In this document: positions 7,719 to 16,079 of the stretch, piece by piece | Layout of the letters: the number at the start of each line of letters is the position of its first letter | Position numbering within the stretch: the first letter of the stretch is position 1 | Assembly: GCF_000969605.1 (NCBI RefSeq) | Contig: NZ_JZUE01000021.1 | Coordinates: 1-64,000 of the forward strand | DNA length: 64,000 nucleotides | Source of the DNA: Aquincola tertiaricarbonis | Lineage (GTDB): Bacteria > Pseudomonadota > Gammaproteobacteria > Burkholderiales > Burkholderiaceae_C | Direction: 5' to 3' | Notes under the pieces: generated by a model | The model's database searches: none | Told to the model about the DNA's origin: nothing | What the model saw: the letters and a program-made list of their open reading frames with translations, nothing else | Made by a program: the position numbers and the translations under genes

Positions 7719-8279
7719 ATGAAACCTCTTGTCCGATGGGCCACGCTCACCGGCGGCCTGCTGCTGGCCGCAGCGGTGCAAGCCGCGCCCGTGACCTACC
7801 AAGGCACCTTGTCCAGCGGCAGTTTCGCCGGCACCGTGGCCGCCGAAAGCGGCCCCTTCGCCGATGGCGCGAACTGGTCGTTCTGGCAGTTCACCGCGCC
7901 CTTCCTGGCCGACGTGAGCATCACCGTGACGCCCACCGATGCCAGCTTCGATCCGGTGATCTCCGTGTTCTACGGCACCGAGGCCGACACTGCCGCCTAC
8001 CTCGATCTGCGCACCGGCACGTCCAGCGTGCATGTGACGATGGCCGACGGCCCTGACGAGTTCCTGCCCGCCGGCCCGGGCCAGGCCGCCACCGTGCGCT
8101 TCGCCAACCTGTATGGCGCCGACACCTTCGTGCTGGCCATCGCCGACCACGCCGATGGCCTGGGCCAGGGCGCCCTGGGCTACACGATCACCGCCGCCGT
8201 GCCGGAGCCCGGCACCTACGCCCTGATGCTCGGCGGCCTGCTGCTGCTGGGCGCCGCGGCGCGCCGCCAGCGCCGCTGA
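7719..8279 (+). CDS. PEP-CTERM sorting domain protein
   Basis: The 186-residue exported protein has a signal peptide (MKPLVRWATLTGGLLLAAAV.. cleaved near AQA/AP, residue 25). A beta-rich middle follows that resembles DVUA0089/NF038127-type domains. The C-terminus VPEPGTYALMLGGLLLLG then AARRQRR is a textbook PEP-CTERM signal for exosortase processing. ATG 7719 is chosen because it starts the signal peptide; the upstream in-frame ATG at 7668 adds an unlikely extension. It precedes the PhoX-like gene by 43 bases and may be cotranscribed. No exosortase gene is in the window. Confidence 0.82.
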   Translation: MKPLVRWATLTGGLLLAAAVQAAPVTYQGTLSSGSFAGTVAAESGPFADGANWSFWQFTAPFLADVSITVTPTDASFDPVISVFYGTEADTAAYLDLRTGTSSVHVTMADGPDEFLPAGPGQAATVRFANLYGADTFVLAIADHADGLGQGALGYTITAAVPEPGTYALMLGGLLLLGAAARRQRR

Positions 8280-8322
8280 AGCCACGCGACCCACCCAGCA
8301 CCGATTGCCAGGAGAAAACGAC

Positions 8323-9813
8323 ATGAGCACCCAAGACGAACACATCGACGTGATGCGCCAGTTCGCGAAGGCCGACACCGGCCGCGACATGGACCCCCAC
8401 TGGAGCTACGGCCGCCGCGGCTTCCTGCGCAGCGGCGTGGCCGCTGCGGCCGCCGTCGGCATGCCCTTCGGCATCCTCGGCTCCGGCGCCGCCCACGCCG
8501 TCAAGCTGCCCTACAGCCCCGACTACGGCCCGCTGGCTCCTGTGGCCGACCAGTCCACCGGCCTGCCGCTGCTGCAGCTGCCCGCCGGCTTCAGCTACTG
8601 GTCGTTCGGCTGGACCGGCGACGTGATGAGCGACGGCATCGCCACGCCAGGCGCGCACGACGGCATGGCCGTGGTGGCCTCCGACGCCGACAAGCTGGTG
8701 CTGGTGCGCAACCATGAGCAGGGCAGCCGCAGCGCCGGCTCCTATGCCGCGCCCAAGATCACCTACGACGCGAAGTGCAACGGCGGCACCACCAACCTGG
8801 TGTTCGCGCCCAAGCAGAAGAAGTTCCTGTCCTCGTGGGCCACGCTGTCCGGCACCATCCGCAACTGCGCCGGCGGCCCCACCCCCTGGAACACCTGGAT
8901 CACCTGCGAAGAGACCTCCGACGGCGTGCACAACGGCGCCAGCAAGCAGCACGGCTACTGCTTCGACGTGCCGGCCGCCGGCACGGCCAACCCGCAACCG
9001 CTGCTGGACATGGGCTGCTTCAGCCACGAGGCGGTGGCGGTCGATCCGGTCACCGGCATCATCTACGAGACCGAGGACTCCAACCCCAGCGGCTTCTACC
9101 GCTTCATTCCCAAGGTGCCGGGCCGCCCGTCGGCCGGCGGCAGGCTGCAGATGATGAAGCTGAAGGTGGCCAACAACGCCAGCATCAGCGCGCTGGGCCA
9201 GACCATCGCCTTCTTCAACACCGGCGCGGGCTTTGCCGATGGCACCACCTGGGACGTGCAGTGGGTCGACATCGCCGAGCCGAACAAGCCGTTCATCTCC
9301 GGCACCAGATACGGCGGCGTGGTCGCGCAGGGCCTGCTGCAGGGCGGCGCCAGCCTGGTGCGGGGTGAAGGCTGCTGGTACGGCAACGGCGTGATCTACG
9401 TCTGCGCCACCAGCGGCGGCACCGTCAATGCGGGCCAGATCTTCGCCTACGACCCGCGCCGCGAGACTTTCACGCTGGTGTACGAGTCGCGCCGTGCGGC
9501 CGACGTGCACATGCCCGACAACATCGCCTGGAGCCCGCGCGGCAGCCTCATCCTGTGCGAGGACGGCGACAACGATCCGCAGTCGCTGCGCGGCCTGACG
9601 CTGGACGGCAAGATCTTCCCGTTCTGCCACAACAACGTGAACTTCGATGCCACCGGCAACTACACCCGGCCTTCCGGCCGCGTGTTCACCGGCGACCGGC
9701 GTGGCAGCGAGTTCGCGGGTGCCACCTTCCACCACGAGTGGCTGTTCGTGAACGTGCAGACGCCGGGCATCACCTTCGCCATCACCGGCCCCTGGGACGA
9801 CGGCGCGCTGTGA
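8323..9813 (+). CDS. PhoX-like (DUF839) Tat-exported phosphatase family protein
   Basis: The 496-residue protein has a twin-arginine signal (GRRGFLRSGVAAAAAVG at about 28-44) leading to AHA near residue 60. The PhoX/DUF839 beta-propeller motifs are visible: LVRNHEQGS, YETEDSNPSGFYRFIP, LCEDGDNDPQ and GATFHHEWLFVNVQTPG. Characterised PhoX enzymes are Ca/Fe-dependent periplasmic alkaline phosphatases, though many DUF839 members are untested. AGGAG about 8 bases before ATG 8323 decides the start. Neighbours are a PEP-CTERM protein and a TonB receptor, which fits acquisition of phosphate or phosphorylated compounds. Confidence 0.85.
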   Translation: MSTQDEHIDVMRQFAKADTGRDMDPHWSYGRRGFLRSGVAAAAAVGMPFGILGSGAAHAVKLPYSPDYGPLAPVADQSTGLPLLQLPAGFSYWSFGWTGDVMSDGIATPGAHDGMAVVASDADKLVLVRNHEQGSRSAGSYAAPKITYDAKCNGGTTNLVFAPKQKKFLSSWATLSGTIRNCAGGPTPWNTWITCEETSDGVHNGASKQHGYCFDVPAAGTANPQPLLDMGCFSHEAVAVDPVTGIIYETEDSNPSGFYRFIPKVPGRPSAGGRLQMMKLKVANNASISALGQTIAFFNTGAGFADGTTWDVQWVDIAEPNKPFISGTRYGGVVAQGLLQGGASLVRGEGCWYGNGVIYVCATSGGTVNAGQIFAYDPRRETFTLVYESRRAADVHMPDNIAWSPRGSLILCEDGDNDPQSLRGLTLDGKIFPFCHNNVNFDATGNYTRPSGRVFTGDRRGSEFAGATFHHEWLFVNVQTPGITFAITGPWDDGAL

Positions 9814-9840
9814 AGCGCTGAGCCGCCCGGGCAGGGCGGG

Positions 9841-9873
9841 GGCGGGCCAGCGGGAAGATTTCCCTGGCCCGCC
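9841..9873 (+). terminator. Hairpin after phoX-like gene
   Basis: GGCGGGCCAG pairs perfectly with CTGGCCCGCC (9864-9873), and an inner GGAA/TTCC extends the stem. It lies 27 bases after the stop. There is no T-run, so this is a hairpin-type terminator candidate rather than a classic one. Confidence 0.5.
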
Positions 9874-9892
9874 GCGACCGCGCGCCCTAAGT

Positions 9893-9915
9893 TCCTCCGG
9901 CACGACACCGGAGGA
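9893..9915 (+). promoter_or_regulatory. Hairpin sequestering the Shine-Dalgarno of the TonB receptor
   Basis: TCCTCCGG (9893-9900) and CCGGAGGA (9908-9915) form an 8-bp perfect stem with a 7-base loop. The right arm is the ribosome binding site (GGAGGA, 8 bases before ATG 9924). In the folded mRNA the site would be unavailable, which suggests translational control of the receptor gene. Confidence 0.55.
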
Positions 9916-9923
9916 GTTTCTAC

Positions 9924-12443
9924 ATGCGCGGACACCGCACCTGCTGGCCCAAGCTCCTGGCGCTGGCCGCCTGCGCGGCAGGGCTGCCGCAAGCGCAAGC
10001 CCAACCCACCACCCCCACCGCCGGCCAGGTCACCGTCATCGGCGTCACCCCGCTGCCCGGCCTGGGTGTGCTGCGCAACGAGGTGCCGGCCAATGTGCAG
10101 ACCGGTCGCGCGGCCGACATCGAGCGGCGGCATGCGCCCGACCTCACCAACTACATGAACCGCACGCTGGGCGGGGTGCACATCAACGAGGTGCAGAACA
10201 ACCCGTTCCAGGCCGACGTCAACTTCCGCGGCTTCACCGCTTCGCCGCTGCTGGGCACGGGGCAGGGGCTGTCGGTGTATGTCGACGGCGTGCGCATCAA
10301 CCAGCCCTTCGGTGACGTGGTCAGCTGGGATCTGATCCCCAAGGCCGCGATCAACACCATCACGCTGATGCCGGGCAGCAATCCGCTGTTCGGCCTGAAC
10401 ACGCTGGGCGGCGCGCTCAGCGTGCAGACCAAGGACGGCACCACGCACCCCGGCACGTCGGTGGAACTGGTGCTGGGCTCGCACCAGCGGCGGCAGCTCA
10501 GCTTCGAGACGGGCGGCCACCAGGGCGCCACCGGCTTCGACTGGTACGTGACGGGCAACCGCTTCAAGGAGGACGGCTGGCGCGATGCCTCGCCCAGCGA
10601 CGTGCGGCAGCTGTTCGGCAAGTTCGGGCTGCGCACGGCCGACACCCGCATCACCCTCGGCGCCGCGGTGGCCGACAACGACCTCACCGGCAACGGCCTG
10701 CAGGAGCAGCGCCTGCTGGCCGCCGACGACAGCAGCATCTACACCAAGCCCGACGAGACGCACAACCGCGCGCTGATGCTCAACCTCACCGCCACCCACC
10801 AGCTGGGCAACGGCTTTTCGCTCTCCGGCAATGCCTATTGGCGGCGCATCCGCACCGGCACGCTCAACGGCGACCTCAACGACGACGCGCTGGGCCAGCA
10901 GCTCTACCAACCCAATGCCGAGGAGCGGCAGGCGCTGGAGGAAGCGGGGTACACCGGCTACCCGCTCAGTGGCGAGAGCGCGGCCAACACGCCGTTTCCG
11001 CGCTGGCGCTGCATTGCGCAGGCGCTGCTGGCGGACGAGCCGGCCGAGAAGTGCAACGGCGTGCTCAACACCACCCGCACCACGCAGCGCAATTGGGGCT
11101 TGCAGGGCCAGCTCAACTGGGACGGCGAGCTCGGCGGCATGGCGCACCAGCTGGCCCTGGGCGGCGCGCTGGACTGGAGCCGCGTGCAGTTCAACCAGGG
11201 CTCCGAACTGGGCTACCTGACGCCCGACCGCGGCGTGGTGGGCGTGGGCGCCTTCGGCGACGGCATCAACGGCGGCGAGGAGGACGGCGAGCCCTACGAC
11301 ACCCGCGTAAACCTCGGTGCCAGGACCCGCACCTGGAGCCTGTTTGCCACCGACACCATCGGCCTGGCGCGCGACATGCACCTGACCCTGTCGGGCCGCT
11401 ACAACCGCAGCACGGTCACCACGCGCGACGCGATCCATCCCGGCGGCGGCCCCGGCTCGCTGGATGGCCACCATGTGTTCAAGCGCTTCAACCCGGCCAT
11501 CGGCCTGACCTTCTCGCCCAGCGCCACGGTCAATGCCTACCTGGGCTTCAACCAGGGCAGCCGCGCGCCCTCGGCCATCGAGCTGGGCTGCGCCGACCCG
11601 GCCAACCCCTGCAAGCTGCCCAATGCGATGGCGGGTGATCCACCTTTGGACCAAGTGGTCACCCGCACTGTGGAGGCCGGCCTGCGCGGCAGCCTGCCCG
11701 GTGGCGGCGCCTGGAATGTGGGCGTGTTCCGGGCCGACAACCACGACGACATCCTGTTCGTGGCCGACGACCAGGCCGGCTTCGGCTACTTCCGCAACTT
11801 CGGCAAGACACGCCGCCAGGGCCTGGAGGCCGGCCTCAGCCTGCCGCTGGGCCGCGACCTGACCATTGGAGCCAACTACACCTGGCTGGACGCCACCTAC
11901 CGCAGCACCGAGGTGGTGGACGGCAGCAGCAACAGCAGCAACAGCGAAGCGGAGGAAGGCAACCCCGGCACCGAGGGCACCATCACCATCCGCCCCGGCG
12001 ACCGCATCCCGCTGATCCCGAAGCACCTGCTCAAGCTGTTTGCCGACTGGCGGGTGAACGGCGCCTGGAGCCTGGGCGCCGACCTTACCGCCGTGGGCGG
12101 CTCCATCGCACGCGGCAACGAGAACGGCCGGCACCGGCCCGATGGCGCCTACTACCTGGGCCGCGGCCGCAGCGGCGGTTACGCCGTGCTCAACCTCAGC
12201 GCCGACTACACGCCCAGCGCGGCCTGGCACTTCTTCGTGCAGTTGAACAACGTGTTCAACCGCCGGTACACCACCGCGGCGCAGCTGGGCGCCGCCGGAT
12301 TCGATGCCAACGGCAACTTCCAGGCGCGGCCCTTCCCGGCCAACGCCGAGGGCGACTACCCGTTGCAGCACGCCACCTTCCAGGCCCCGGGTGCGCCCCG
12401 CACCGTGTGGGCCGGCCTGCGCTGGCGGTTCGCGGAACGCTGA
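9924..12443 (+). CDS. TonB-dependent outer membrane receptor
   Basis: The 839-residue receptor has a signal peptide ending near AQAQA, then a plug domain (LTNYMNRTLGGVHINEVQNN, YVDGVRINQPFGDVVSWDLI, GLNTLGGALSVQTKDG) and a 22-strand barrel region. A late strand contains YAVLNLSADYTPSAAWHFFV and the last strand ends in WAGLRWRFAER. The substrate cannot be read from sequence. The adjacent PhoX-like gene hints at phosphorylated or organic phosphate compounds rather than a siderophore, but this is inference. The gene has a strong Shine-Dalgarno sequence that is hidden in a hairpin. Confidence 0.9.
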   Translation: MRGHRTCWPKLLALAACAAGLPQAQAQPTTPTAGQVTVIGVTPLPGLGVLRNEVPANVQTGRAADIERRHAPDLTNYMNRTLGGVHINEVQNNPFQADVNFRGFTASPLLGTGQGLSVYVDGVRINQPFGDVVSWDLIPKAAINTITLMPGSNPLFGLNTLGGALSVQTKDGTTHPGTSVELVLGSHQRRQLSFETGGHQGATGFDWYVTGNRFKEDGWRDASPSDVRQLFGKFGLRTADTRITLGAAVADNDLTGNGLQEQRLLAADDSSIYTKPDETHNRALMLNLTATHQLGNGFSLSGNAYWRRIRTGTLNGDLNDDALGQQLYQPNAEERQALEEAGYTGYPLSGESAANTPFPRWRCIAQALLADEPAEKCNGVLNTTRTTQRNWGLQGQLNWDGELGGMAHQLALGGALDWSRVQFNQGSELGYLTPDRGVVGVGAFGDGINGGEEDGEPYDTRVNLGARTRTWSLFATDTIGLARDMHLTLSGRYNRSTVTTRDAIHPGGGPGSLDGHHVFKRFNPAIGLTFSPSATVNAYLGFNQGSRAPSAIELGCADPANPCKLPNAMAGDPPLDQVVTRTVEAGLRGSLPGGGAWNVGVFRADNHDDILFVADDQAGFGYFRNFGKTRRQGLEAGLSLPLGRDLTIGANYTWLDATYRSTEVVDGSSNSSNSEAEEGNPGTEGTITIRPGDRIPLIPKHLLKLFADWRVNGAWSLGADLTAVGGSIARGNENGRHRPDGAYYLGRGRSGGYAVLNLSADYTPSAAWHFFVQLNNVFNRRYTTAAQLGAAGFDANGNFQARPFPANAEGDYPLQHATFQAPGAPRTVWAGLRWRFAER

Positions 12444-12454
12444 AACACGCCGCC

Positions 12455-12481
12455 TCAAGTGATACGGATGGCAACCGATAC
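12455..12481 (+). promoter_or_regulatory. Sigma-28 (FliA)-like promoter of chemoreceptor gene
   Basis: TCAA - 15 bases - ACCGATAC closely follows the flagellar sigma-28 pattern (TAAA-N15-GCCGATAA). It lies 46 bases before the chemoreceptor start. The same TCA[AG]-N15-[AG]CCGA pattern precedes the other two chemoreceptor genes in this window. Confidence 0.65.
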
Positions 12482-12501
12482 CCAGTGCGGGTAGCGGTTG
12501 C
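12471..12501 (+). other. Hairpin overlapping the chemoreceptor promoter
   Basis: GCAACCG-A-TACCC pairs with GGGTA-G-CGGTTGC around a 5-base loop, a 12-bp stem with one mismatch. No T-run follows. It overlaps the -10 of the sigma-28-like promoter. It could serve as the terminator of the TonB gene or as structure in the 5' leader. Confidence 0.4.
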
Positions 12502-12527
12502 AGCGTTCGTGTCATCTGGGGTCTTGA

Positions 12528-14150
12528 ATGCGTGAGAAGAAGTCGTCTTGGGGGATGGGTGCCCGCCTGCTGTCGGGTTATGGACTGGTCATCGGCGTGC
12601 TGGCCATCGTGGTGGTGGTCTCGTCGATCAGCACCGCGGCGGTCCGCGAGGGCCTGCATGCGCTGGTGGCCGAGCGCATGGTCATCGTGCAGAAGTTCAC
12701 CCGCATCAAGGACGAGCTGCAGCGCGTGGGCCGCCTGGCCTACAGCGCCGCGATGGTGGCTGACCCATCGGTGTCGGCCCGGCAGCTGAGCCAGATGGAC
12801 GAGGCCCGCCGCAGCGTGGACCTGCTGGTGGCCGAGCTGCAGCGCAATGCGCTCGATGAGGTGGACACCCAGTCTTTGAAGGCCATCACCGCCGCCCGCG
12901 CGCCCTATGAGCAGACGCTGGCCCGTGCCATCGCCGTGGCCCGCGAGGGCCGGCCGGAGCAGGCGCTGCAGCTGCTGCTGGGCGACGCCGAGCAGCAGCA
13001 GGCGGCGCTGTTCAAGGAGGTGGACAAGGGCCTGGCCGATGTCTGGTGGGACGCCGACAACAGCGCTGCCGAGGTGGCCCAGCGCATCGGCAACATGCAG
13101 CGGCTGATCATCGGCCTGGGCCTGGTGGCCAGCGTGGGCGGTGCGCTGCTGGGCTGGCGGCTCACGCGCGGGGTGATGCACCAGCTGGGCGCCGAGCCCG
13201 GCACCGTGGCCGAGGCGGTGGCCCGCGTGGCCGATGGCGACCTGCGCCAGCCGGTGGCGCTGCGCCCCGGCGACCGCCACAGCGTGATGGCCGCGGTGCA
13301 GCGCATGCAGGCCCGGCTGGCCGAGGCCATGACCGACATCCAGCACGGCGCGGATGCGGTGCGCACCGCCAGCGGCGAGATCGCACAGGGCAACCTCGAC
13401 CTGTCGCAGCGCACCGAGCAGCAGGCCGGCGACCTGCAGCAGACGGCGGCCTCGATGGCGCAGATCAATGCCACCCTCGGTCACAGCGCCGGCTCGGCCC
13501 GGCAAGCCACGGCGCTGGCGCAGTCGGCCAGCGAGGTGGCCGGGCAGGGCGGCGAGATGGTGGGCCGCGTGGTGCACACCATGGGCGACATCCAGGCCTC
13601 CAGCCGCAAGATCACCGACATCATCGGCGTCATCGACGGCATCGCCTTCCAGACCAACATCCTGGCCTTGAACGCGGCGGTGGAAGCCGCCCGTGCCGGC
13701 GAGCAGGGCCGCGGCTTCGCGGTGGTGGCCAGCGAGGTTCGCATGCTGGCCCAGCGCAGCGGCGAGGCGGCGCGCCAGATCAAGACGCTGATCATCGATT
13801 CCACCGAGAAGGTGGCGCACGGCGCCCGCCTGGTGGACGAGGCCGGCGTCACCATGCAGGCCATCGTGGGCCGGGTGGAGCAGGTCACGCGGCTGATCGC
13901 CGAGATCGACCTCGGCGCGCGCGAGCAGGCCAGCGGCGTGCAGCGGGTGGGCGAGGCCATCGGCAGCCTGGACCACTCCACGCAGCAGAACGCCGCGCTG
14001 GTGGAGCAGTCGGCCGCCGCGGCGGACGCGCTGCGCGAGCAGGCCGCGCGGCTGGCCCAGGTGGCTGGCCGCTTCCAGCTGCCGCAGGCGCAGCTCTTGC
14101 TCACGCCTGCCTCATCGGCCGCCGCCGCCGCGCCTGTGCCACGGGCGTGA
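12528..14150 (+). CDS. Methyl-accepting chemotaxis protein
   Basis: The 540-residue chemoreceptor has TM1 at about residues 12-32 and a four-helix-bundle periplasmic sensor (roughly 35-190). TM2 follows at about 195-215, then a HAMP region and a cytoplasmic signalling domain. The hairpin tip [20 protein letters not shown] and [16 protein letters not shown] is the invariant MCP core. An Ala/Pro-rich C-terminal tail has no CheR-docking pentapeptide. The ligand is unknown. The gene ends 73 bases before mxaR on the same strand, but its sigma-28-like promoter suggests control by the flagellar regulon rather than with mxa genes. Confidence 0.93.
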   Translation: MREKKSSWGMGARLLSGYGLVIGVLAIVVVVSSISTAAVREGLHALVAERMVIVQKFTRIKDELQRVGRLAYSAAMVADPSVSARQLSQMDEARRSVDLLVAELQRNALDEVDTQSLKAITAARAPYEQTLARAIAVAREGRPEQALQLLLGDAEQQQAALFKEVDKGLADVWWDADNSAAEVAQRIGNMQRLIIGLGLVASVGGALLGWRLTRGVMHQLGAEPGTVAEAVARVADGDLRQPVALRPGDRHSVMAAVQRMQARLAEAMTDIQHGADAVRTASGEIAQGNLDLSQRTEQQAGDLQQTAASMAQINATLGHSAGSARQATALAQSASEVAGQGGEMVGRVVHTMGDIQASSRKITDIIGVIDGIAFQTNILALNAAVEAARAGEQGRGFAVVASEVRMLAQRSGEAARQIKTLIIDSTEKVAHGARLVDEAGVTMQAIVGRVEQVTRLIAEIDLGAREQASGVQRVGEAIGSLDHSTQQNAALVEQSAAAADALREQAARLAQVAGRFQLPQAQLLLTPASSAAAAAPVPRA

Positions 14151-14223
14151 CAGTGTGTGCCGCGCATCGGGCGCGGTGCGGCCGGTGCACAGAAGCCGCC
14201 CGAGCGGCTCGAGGACCGTGCCG

Positions 14224-15246
14224 ATGGAGCGAGACGACGCGCTGCTGAACGATTGGCGCCAGCGTGCGCTGGCGCTGGAAGCCGAGGTGGCACGGGCCGT
14301 CATCGGCCAGCAGCGGGTGATCCGCGCGGTGAACACCGCCGTGTTCGCCCGTGGCCATGTGCTGCTGCAGGGTGATGTGGGCGTGGGCAAGACCACGCTG
14401 CTGCGCGCCTTCGCCCGCGTGCTGGGCGGTGCCTTCGCACGCACCGAAGGCACCATCGACCTGATGCCCAACGACCTGGTGTACTACACGTACATCGGCG
14501 CCGATGGCCGCCCCGCGGTGGAGGCCGGGCCGCTGATCGAGCATGGCGAAGGCCTGGCCATCTTCTTCTTCAACGAGATCAACCGCGCGCGGCCGCAGGT
14601 GCATTCGCTGCTGCTGCGGGTGATGGCCGAGCGCAGCGTGTCGGCCTTCAACCGCGAGGTGCGCTTTCCGCACCTGCTGGTGTTCGCCGACCGCAACCGG
14701 GTGGAGCGGGAGGAGACCTTCGAGATCTCGTCGGCCGCGCGCGATCGCTTCATGATGGAGATCACCATCGATGCGCCGGCCACCGACGACGACCGCCGCG
14801 CGCTGATGTTCGACCCGCGCTTCCACGACACCGACCGCCTGGTGTCCACGCTGCAGCCGGCCATGGTGCCGTACGACGAGCTGAACCACGTGGCCGAGGC
14901 CATCCAGCACCAGGTGCGCGCCTCGCCCGCGCTGCAGGACTATGCGCTGGGCCTGTGGCGGGCCACCGCGGTGCCGGCCGACTATGGCGTGAAGCTGTCC
15001 GACATGGACGTCTCGCGGCTGATGCTGGCCGGCGCCAGCCCGCGCGGCATGAGCATGCTGATGCGCGCCACCCGCGTGGCCGCCTGGCTGGCCGGCCGCG
15101 ACTACGCCACGCCCGAGGACGTGCAGGCGGTGTTCTTCGACACGCTGGCCCACCGCCTGTGCTTCCAGCCGGTGTACGAGATGCGCCGGTCCGAGATCAC
15201 CGGCCCGCTGATGGCCGGCATCCTGGGCGCGGTGGCGGCGCCATGA
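14224..15246 (+). CDS. mxaR: MxaR, MoxR-family AAA+ ATPase for methanol dehydrogenase maturation
   Basis: The 340-residue AAA+ protein has Walker A GDVGVGKTT at residues 50-58 and a Walker B-like LAIFFFNEINRARPQ near 111-125. The Asp usually next to the catalytic Glu in MoxR proteins is replaced by Asn. The C-terminal lid region is complete. MoxR ATPases act as chaperones with von Willebrand-type partners. In methylotrophs the mxaRSACKL block is required to activate Ca-dependent methanol dehydrogenase in the periplasm. The start at 14224 is chosen because it matches the family N-terminus. The stop overlaps mxaS by 4 bases. Confidence 0.88.
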   Translation: MERDDALLNDWRQRALALEAEVARAVIGQQRVIRAVNTAVFARGHVLLQGDVGVGKTTLLRAFARVLGGAFARTEGTIDLMPNDLVYYTYIGADGRPAVEAGPLIEHGEGLAIFFFNEINRARPQVHSLLLRVMAERSVSAFNREVRFPHLLVFADRNRVEREETFEISSAARDRFMMEITIDAPATDDDRRALMFDPRFHDTDRLVSTLQPAMVPYDELNHVAEAIQHQVRASPALQDYALGLWRATAVPADYGVKLSDMDVSRLMLAGASPRGMSMLMRATRVAAWLAGRDYATPEDVQAVFFDTLAHRLCFQPVYEMRRSEITGPLMAGILGAVAAP

Positions 15247-16079
15247 TCGAGATCCAGTACCGCGTGGGCGGGCCGGTGCAGGGCCACTTCCCGGGCCACC
15301 ACCGCAGCAGCCGGGGCGACAGCGGCTTCGAGTTCCGCGGCCATGCCTCGCTGCTGGACGCGCCCGATCCGCGCCGGCTCGACCTGCATGCCAGCCTGCG
15401 AGATCCCTTTGGCGGCTGGCGCGTGCGGGTGCATGCGCAGCGCATGTCGGTGCCGGTGACGATGGTGGTGGACCTGTCGGCCTCCATGGCTTTCGAGGGC
15501 ACCCACCGCAAGCTGGACGTGGTGGCCGACTTCGTCGACAGCCTGAGCTGGTCGGCCTGGCGCAATGGCGACAGCTTCGGCTTCGTGGGCTGCGACACGG
15601 CGGTGCATCCCGTGCTGCTGCAGCCGCAGACACGCCAGCGCGGCGCCGGTGCGCTGCTGGCGCATGCCCTGCGCGCCCATGTGCCGGCCGGCCGCAGCGC
15701 GGCAGGGCTGCTGCAGGTGGCGCAGCACCTGTCGCGCCAGCGCTCGCTGGTGTTCCTGGTGTCGGATTTCCACCTGCCGCCGCCGCTGGTGGAGGCGGTG
15801 CTGGACGGCCTGGCCGCGCACGAGGTGGTGCCGGTGCTGCTGTGGGATCCGCTGGAGTTCGGCCCCCGGGCGCGCCATGGCCTGCTGAACGTGACCGACC
15901 CCGAGACCGGCCGCCAGCGGCTGGTGTGGTGGCGCCCGGCGCTGCGTGCACGCTGGCAGGCCGCGCGCAGTGCGCAGCGCACGCGGCTGCTGCAGCTGCT
16001 GCGCGCGCGCCGGCTGTCGCCGCTGGTGCTGGAAGGCGGGTTCGATGCCGATGCCGTGACCCGGCATTTCTTCGCATGA
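15243..16079 (+). CDS. mxaS: MxaS, DUF58 / vWA-like protein
   Basis: The 278-residue cytoplasmic protein of the DUF58 family starts with MIEIQYRVGGPVQGHFPGHH and has the RDPFGGW region expected of the family. A vWA-type MIDAS sequence VVDLSASM lies near residue 80, and VFLVSDFHLPPP forms a later strand. DUF58 proteins are partners of MoxR ATPases. Its order after mxaR and before mxaA, with 4-base overlaps at both ends, is that of the methanol oxidation cluster. Confidence 0.87.
   Translation: MIEIQYRVGGPVQGHFPGHHRSSRGDSGFEFRGHASLLDAPDPRRLDLHASLRDPFGGWRVRVHAQRMSVPVTMVVDLSASMAFEGTHRKLDVVADFVDSLSWSAWRNGDSFGFVGCDTAVHPVLLQPQTRQRGAGALLAHALRAHVPAGRSAAGLLQVAQHLSRQRSLVFLVSDFHLPPPLVEAVLDGLAAHEVVPVLLWDPLEFGPRARHGLLNVTDPETGRQRLVWWRPALRARWQAARSAQRTRLLQLLRARRLSPLVLEGGFDADAVTRHFFA

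Noticed and set aside
12471-12501. Hairpin taken as a simple terminator of the TonB gene
   Set aside because: It has no T-run and overlaps the -10 region of a good sigma-28-like promoter, so I list it only as a hairpin of unknown role.
9660-13976. Very long open frame (1438 codons) on the minus strand
   Set aside because: It is antisense to the TonB receptor and chemoreceptor genes, has His/Gln/Ala/Gly-biased composition with no domain, and arises from the third-position GC bias of the true genes.
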